From Hippopus hippopus (Eukaryota; Mollusca; Bivalvia; Cardiida; Cardiidae), in the NCBI GenBank assembly GCA_946811185.2, contig OX328112.1, forward strand, positions 32,085,562 to 32,149,561: DNA of 64,000 bases, written 5' to 3'. Both the position numbers and the translations under genes were made by a program. Shown here in pieces: positions 60,260-64,000 of the stretch. Positions within the stretch are counted from its first letter, which is position 1. Every line of letters starts with the position of its first letter. The notes beneath the pieces are model-generated. The model searched no databases, was not told where the DNA came from, and was given only the letters and a program-made list of their open reading frames with translations.

Positions 60260-60549
60260 CTCTTAACCATACACCAACAGTTCAGACCTATCTAAATCCA
60301 AAGCATTTGCAGACAACAAATTAAATGTTGCTCAAAAGATGGGGTTTATCTTTAAAAGGGTGGAGGAAACTGTTGGTTACCAACATTTTCTTCTTTTCAC
60401 GACCATCCAGGTAGCTCTGTGGTTAGTGTAGCTGACTTGTGACCAGGTGGTTACGGGTTAAACTCCAGAGCAAACCAAACCAAACCTTCTTTTTCCAATG
60501 TTTTCAAAAGTCTCCTTCCTCATAGATGTTAAAACTCAGGCCAGTTTGG
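60260..60549 (+). mobile_element. family 1 MITE split by a tRNA-like SINE
   Basis: End A 'ctcttaaccatacaccaaca', stem remnant 'ggaaactgttggttaccaac', then the insert at 60399-60479, then the right arm and end B to TTAA 60550-60553. Confidence 0.75.
60399..60479 (+). mobile_element. 81-bp tRNA-like retroposon with target duplication
   Basis: CACGACCATCCAGGTAGCTC (A box TAGCTCTGTGGTTAGTG), B-box-like GGTTACGGGTTAAACTCC and a CAAACCAAACCAAAC tail. TTCTTTT on the left is repeated after the tail. There is no SINE body: it ends right after the tRNA-related part. Confidence 0.75.
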
Positions 60550-60553
60550 TTAA

Positions 60554-60730
60554 CTCTTTACCAAACGACAAAATCTTAGTCTGGTCCAAAATTGAAAGCA
60601 TTTGCAGACGACAAAATAAACATGACTCAAAAATGGAAACTTGACTTTGGAAGAGTAGAAAACATTGTGGGAAAAGGAGAAAATGCGTCTTTCCCAGGGT
60701 CGTTAAAAGTCGGGATTGTGTGGTAAAGAG
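60554..60730 (+). mobile_element. TTAA hairpin MITE, family 1, right stem arm deleted
   Basis: Shares TTAA 60550-60553 with the previous copy. After 'aaaaggagaaaatgc' it jumps to 'gtctttcccagggtcg'. TTAA 60731-60734. Confidence 0.88.
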
Positions 60731-60784
60731 TTAAAGGGGTTAATTCTTTGGTTGCTTATCACAGTCATAGTTATTTTTCTTGTC

Positions 60785-60835
60785 AAACCAGATCAATATT
60801 AGACTGCGGAGAACATGCTATCTGATCTTGAATCC
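60785..60835. repeat. palindromic repeat, family 2, eroded
   Basis: 'ccagatcaatattagactgc' and 'gctatctgatcttgaatcca'. Confidence 0.55.
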
Positions 60836-61015
60836 AGGATGTGTGATGTTTCTACATACAGTTTTAGGCTAAATCATCCTTCAGAGTGCAATGTTTGAGA
60901 CTGTTTAATAATCTGAAAATCCTCATTTCATAAATAATCATTTTTATTGTTATTATAGCAATCTCAGAGTTAATGTTTCTCCTCTTCATATTTGGAAGTG
61001 AGTGCCAATTTTTAA

Positions 61016-61126
61016 CCCTTTCCTAAATAACCCTAAATTCTAATAATCCCAAGAAAGAAGGCTTTGGAAAGGAGTAGGTGCACGTAACCAGCACATGCTT
61101 CTTTTCTCACTTCATTGTCTACTTTT
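61016..61126 (-). mobile_element. degraded family 1 MITE
   Basis: TTAA 61012-61015, end B 'ccctttcctaaataacccta', shortened hairpin with 'cacgtaaccagcacatgctt'. It is cut by the next copy at TTAA 61127-61130. Confidence 0.65.
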
Positions 61127-61130
61127 TTAA

Positions 61131-61397
61131 CCCTTCACCATAAAATGCTGACTTTTAACAACCCCAAGGAGGGCCTTTGAAAACATTGTGGAAAAAGGAG
61201 AAAATGCTGGTAACCAGCATTTTCTCCTTTTCTCATAATGTTTTCTATTCTATCAAAGACAAATTCCATTATTTAGGCCACATTTCTTGTTTTCTATTCC
61301 ATCGAAGACAAATTCCGTCATTTAGGCCACATTTATATTGTCATCTGCAAATGCTTTCAAGTTACACAAGTCGAAATTTTTCTCATGTGGTAAAGGG
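61131..61397 (-). mobile_element. TTAA hairpin MITE, family 1, with internal tandem duplication
   Basis: TTAA 61127-61130 and 61398-61401. The hairpin is near perfect. A ~49-bp segment ('ttgttttctattctatcaaa' ... 'taggccacatttc') occurs twice, explaining the 267-bp length. Confidence 0.9.
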
Positions 61398-61431
61398 TTA
61401 AAGACATATTTCCTAATTTGAGTCACATTTG

Positions 61432-61965
61432 ACCCTTCACCACACAATCCCTAGTTTTAACGACCTTGAGGAAAAAGCTTTTTGAAACCATTGAGGGAAA
61501 AGAGGAAAATGCTGTTAACCAGCAATAACAATAGAAGTATCCCGAAATAGCAAATCCAGCCCTCTACCATTTGAGCTAATCCGGCTGAAAAACAGCCAAG
61601 CCTGGTATAGCGGTGTCGGTGGAATACAGGACTTGAGACAAGAGGTTGGCTGGTTTGAATCCCAACCTCGGCCAATTTCCTTCAAAGGATTTATGATGGT
61701 CATTGCGACAGGATTCATTCCTCTCTCACCAGTGATCGTTGTTTCAACAGTGGTTGTATGGGAAAGCTGCCGGTCTCCATAATTATTATCAACGATTGAA
61801 AAGAAAGTAGGCGAGCTGGGTATTTGAACCTATTCTCCAGTCCTGTGCACTACTGACTGTGCAATCAGGGCTTAGCATTTTGTAAATAGTTAATTAGCTC
61901 ACTATAAAATTTTAATGCTTTGAATACGTAAGAGTCTAACATTTATTTTACGGAAAAGAGTCAAC
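61432..61965 (-). mobile_element. family 1 MITE split by SINE sequence
   Basis: End B and left arm ('cccttcaccacacaatccct' ... 'gctgttaaccagcaa') lie at 61432-61525. A decayed end A ('aattttaatgctttgaatac', 'acggaaaagagtcaac') lies at 61900-61965. Confidence 0.65.
61530..61800 (+). mobile_element. tRNA-derived SINE (SINE-1) and adjacent head-like piece
   Basis: Head 'gcggtgtcggtggaatacag' with B-box-like GGCTGGTTTGAATCCC, then 'ggtcattgcgacaggattca' and 'gttgtttcaacagtggttgt'. A second tRNA-like piece in the opposite sense ('ctctaccatttgagctaatc') lies at 61560-61583. Confidence 0.7.
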
Positions 61966-61994
61966 ATGCCGAGTTTAACCTCCAGTGCTTTTGC

Positions 61995-62019
61995 CAGGTA
62001 GAATGTACATCAAGATCAG
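61995..62019. repeat. half copy of palindrome family 2
   Basis: 'gtagaatgtacatcaagatc', cut off by the family 3 element that follows. Confidence 0.5.
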
Positions 62020-62152
62020 AATAAGTTTTCATTAACCATTCTTAATTCTTTCTCTTAGATATTGAAGATTAAGAAAGTAACACAACCATTTGGTTTAGCC
62101 AGAATTTGTGTTACTTTCAAATTTGGAAAACTCTTGAGAATAAGACTATATT

Positions 62153-62301
62153 AGTTGTGCGGTCAGGTGGCAGGGGACTTGGAAACTTGTTCATGGCTGT
62201 GGTGAATCATGTCGCCCTGAGCCGAAGGCGAGGTGGCGATATTATTCACCACAGCCGTGAACAAGTTTCCAAGTCCCCTGCCACCTGACTGTACATCAAC
62301 T
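62153..62301. repeat. ~150-bp near-perfect hairpin
   Basis: Left arm GTCAGGTGGCAGGGGACTTG then GAAACTTGTTCATGGCTGTGGTGAAT; the right arm is its exact inverse except one T/C (a G-T wobble in one strand). The core arms are 46 bp and weaker pairing extends outward. The loop 'catgtcgccctgagccgaag' etc. holds a small CGCC/GGCG stem. GC-rich against AT-rich flanks. The ORF across it is an artefact of the palindrome. Confidence 0.92.
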
Positions 62302-62664
62302 TTATCATAATGCAAATTTTACCATTCCAACTTGTGTTAAGCGAATTTTACCCGTTTTTTGATTTCAAAAATCGAGTACGCTGACGAAGTAGAATTTCCC
62401 TTCTGAGTGCCCCAATTAAATGAAAACTGACGTCACTGGGAACTGACGTCACTGAAACCTTGGTAAAACATGCAGTTTGGTACATAATCTTGATGTTAAT
62501 CTTGATCGACGCCACTATTTTGGATGTTGTGTTGAAAGTGTAGTCATGTATACTGGGCTCCCGAAAGATAAACTGCTTTTACGTTGGTTTTGCCAATGTA
62601 CATAATATATATGTTCGGGGCATACTATCAAATCAGATCACGAAAAATTTCTTTGCAGTACAAT
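62155..62664. mobile_element. unidentified ~510-bp insertion in a family 3 MITE
   Basis: Begins with the hairpin above, then unique sequence including two TGACGTCA sites 16 bp apart (62428-62435 and 62444-62451). No terminal repeat or target duplication was confirmed. Confidence 0.5.
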
Positions 62665-62865
62665 AAAGAATATTTTTCAGAAGGGTTGGTGAATATTGAC
62701 CCTGAATCCACAGGACTTGCCGGCTGCTTGGCAATCTTCACCATCTGATATTTAATTAGTGAGATATTTAGCAAAGACAGCCTCGAAATGATAAAATTTT
62801 GATCACCTTTGCCATCTTCACCTTTAAGGTCTATTACAAATAAGATCCAAATAATTCCTATTCAA

Positions 62866-63085
62866 CTCTTTACCACTTGACAAAAAATTGAAGTTTTCCA
62901 AACTGAAAACACGGCAGATGACAATTTAATGTGGCTGGAACTATGCATTTTGGCTGTGAAAGGGTAGAAAACATTGTGGGAAAAGGAGACAATGCTGGTT
63001 ACCAGCATTATCTCCTTTACCCATAATGTTTTCAAATGCTATCTATTTCAAGGTTGTCAAAATTCGGGGGTTGTGTGGTAAAGGG
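62866..63085 (+). mobile_element. TTAA hairpin MITE, family 1
   Basis: End A 'ctctttaccacttgacaaaa'. The stem has a change in each arm at the same pair position (GAGACAATG against CATTATCTC) that does not restore pairing. TTAA 63086-63089. Confidence 0.88.
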
Positions 63086-63126
63086 TTAAAAGGTTGTTCT
63101 TCTCCAGAGTGTCTAATACAACCCAA

Positions 63127-63195
63127 ACAGTGTAGATCAATAACTGTATCAGTCATATTTAGTGCAGCCTAAACTTGATCTACACTGCCTTCAAA
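63127..63195. repeat. palindromic repeat, family 2
   Basis: 'acagtgtagatcaataactg' and 'gcctaaacttgatctacact'; inner stem lost. Confidence 0.65.
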
Positions 63196-63357
63196 GGCAA
63201 TTAAACTTGTTAAAGGTTCTCTAATGGTTCAAAATGTCCAATTCTGCTTTTTGAAGCGCACATAATGTTATTTCACAACTGACCGAAAAGAGTAAAAATT
63301 AAATGTTAATGTATTATGAAACACTGTCAATTGTGTACCTCTATACACACTATTTAA

Positions 63358-63571
63358 CCTTTAAGCACACAATGCTGACATTAAAAGTCCTTGAGGAAGG
63401 AGGTTTTTAAAAGCATTGTGGAAGAAGAAGAAAATGCTGGTAGCATGCCTTTATATTCACAGAATTGTTTTCACCCTTTCAAAGACATATTCCAGTATAT
63501 GAGCTACATCAGTTCGTCTTGTACAACAGATATGTGTTTTGAAAGTTTGAGATTTTGTTGTTGAGTACAGA
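63358..63571 (-). mobile_element. degraded TTAA hairpin MITE, family 1
   Basis: TTAA 63354-63357 and 63572-63575; left arm AGCATTGTGGAAGAAGAAG, right arm eroded. Confidence 0.8.
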
Positions 63572-63575
63572 GTTA

Positions 63576-63720
63576 AGCCTGTATTCCTGTTAAACATCAA
63601 TGTGTTACAAACAGTTGTTGTAAAAAATTGTAATATTTCAGTTTTGATATACATAAATGTTGATATTTTGTCGATTGTGTTGTACACAAAAAAGCCAAAC
63701 AACCAGACAGAACAGGTATC
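63576..63720. other. no feature recognised
   Basis: AT-rich unique spacer. Confidence 0.3.
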
Positions 63721-63721
63721 A

Positions 63722-63852
63722 TGAAATTCCCACAATGTTTTCTACCCTTTCAGAGACAATTGTCATCACTTGAGCCACATTACATTAATTAATTTTGTCA
63801 TCTGCTAATGCTTTCAATTACATTGAATCTTTAATTTAGTCGTCTGATAAAG
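63722..63852 (-). mobile_element. family 1 MITE, right half
   Basis: 'aattcccacaatgttttcta' and end A 'ttttgtcatctgctaatgct', ending 'gataaagggttca'. A B-end stub follows at 63853-63885. Confidence 0.7.
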
Positions 63853-63892
63853 GGTTCACCCTTTTCCAAATAAATCTTATATTGATATCCCA

Positions 63893-64000
63893 GCCTGGGA
63901 GCCCAGTAGCGCAGTCAGTAGCGTACAGGACTTGAGACCAGGGGGTCACTGGTTTAAATCCCCAGCACAGCCAATTTCTTTCCAAGGCTTCATGACAAGA
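63893..64000 (+). mobile_element. tRNA-derived SINE (SINE-1), cut by window end
   Basis: Head CCCAGTAGCGCAGTCAGTAG (A box) with CACTGGTTTAAATCCCC (B box), then the body start 'gccaatttctttccaaggct' as in 43188-43505 inverted. Confidence 0.85.

Larger units (their letters stand above)
62020..62702 (+). mobile_element. family 3 (CCAAT hairpin) MITE interrupted by ~510 bp
   Basis: The left TIR part 'cattaaccattcttaattct' and the core lie at 62020-62154. The right TIR 'aagaatatttttcagaaggg' then 'ttggtgaatattgaccc' lies at 62665-62702. Confidence 0.75.

Noticed and set aside
62106..62288. 60-codon ORF with basic stretch
   Set aside because: Created by the 46-bp-arm hairpin and the adjacent family 3 core; not a plausible protein.
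1531..63195. CRISPR-like array from regularly recurring palindromes
   Set aside because: The spacing is irregular (0.3-9 kb), the repeats vary, and the sequence is eukaryotic; these are dispersed palindromic repeats.

Overview
This 64 kb window is eukaryotic, AT-rich and almost entirely non-coding. It looks like intergenic or intronic DNA from a bivalve mollusc. That rests on the style of the repeats: tandem-repeat-bearing Helitron/Helentron-like elements of the kind described as 'pearl' repeats in oysters, tRNA-derived SINEs, and dense palindromic MITEs. The species is inferred, not proven. No complete gene, rRNA, functional tRNA gene or transposase/replicase ORF is visible. The best coding candidate is one 133-bp first-exon-like segment on the minus strand at 5217-5349.

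Four layers of repeats fill the window. (1) On the order of 90 copies or fragments of a ~220-bp MITE, here called family 1. It is flanked by TTAA and has a left end A (CTCTTTACCAAACGACAAAA), a right end B (inverse of CCCTTTACCACACAATCCC) and a central ~65-bp hairpin whose arm reads AACATTGTGGGAAAAGGAG then AAAATGCTGG. In the feature list, '+' means end A is on the left. Unrelated TTAA-bounded elements also occur: 17024-19304, 19419-22096 (a 2.7-kb foldback with ~1.1-kb arms), 44092-44285 and 59480-60231. (2) Two further palindromic families: family 2, a ~60-bp hairpin with arm GTGTAGATCAAGATCAGACT (about 25 copies), and family 3, a ~197-bp TIR element with a core containing inverted CCAAT boxes (58367-58563 is complete). 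(3) Helentron-like non-autonomous elements at 1-468, 1829-3336, 3671-4761, 6430-8529, 13034-13410, 15079-16896, 32326-34128, 41244-42810 and 56345-57605, plus short ones at 29499 and 57744. They share a 5' AACAAGAG-type start with a small hairpin, internal tandem arrays (145-165-bp units), a simple repeat, a 3' hairpin and a CTAA end. (4) tRNA-derived SINEs of at least three kinds, e.g. 43188-43505 with a 14-bp target duplication.

The layers are nested, so relative ages can be read directly. Helentron-like elements lie inside family 1 MITEs (6430, 15079, 52890). A MITE lies inside a SINE (9581-9800) and a SINE inside a MITE (43188-43505). MITEs lie inside other copies of their own family at internal TTAA sites (26769-26989, 49184-49409, 59203-59421).

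The most unusual signal is in the family 1 hairpins. Many copies carry private changes that are matched by compensating changes in the opposite arm (e.g. GAGGG/CCCTC, CCTTG/CAAGG, GTAGG/CCTAC). The two arms of one copy therefore often agree with each other better than with the family consensus. This points to arm-to-arm correction (template switching or conversion through a hairpin or cruciform) or to selection on the folded form. All boundaries were read by eye and may be off by several bases in degraded copies.
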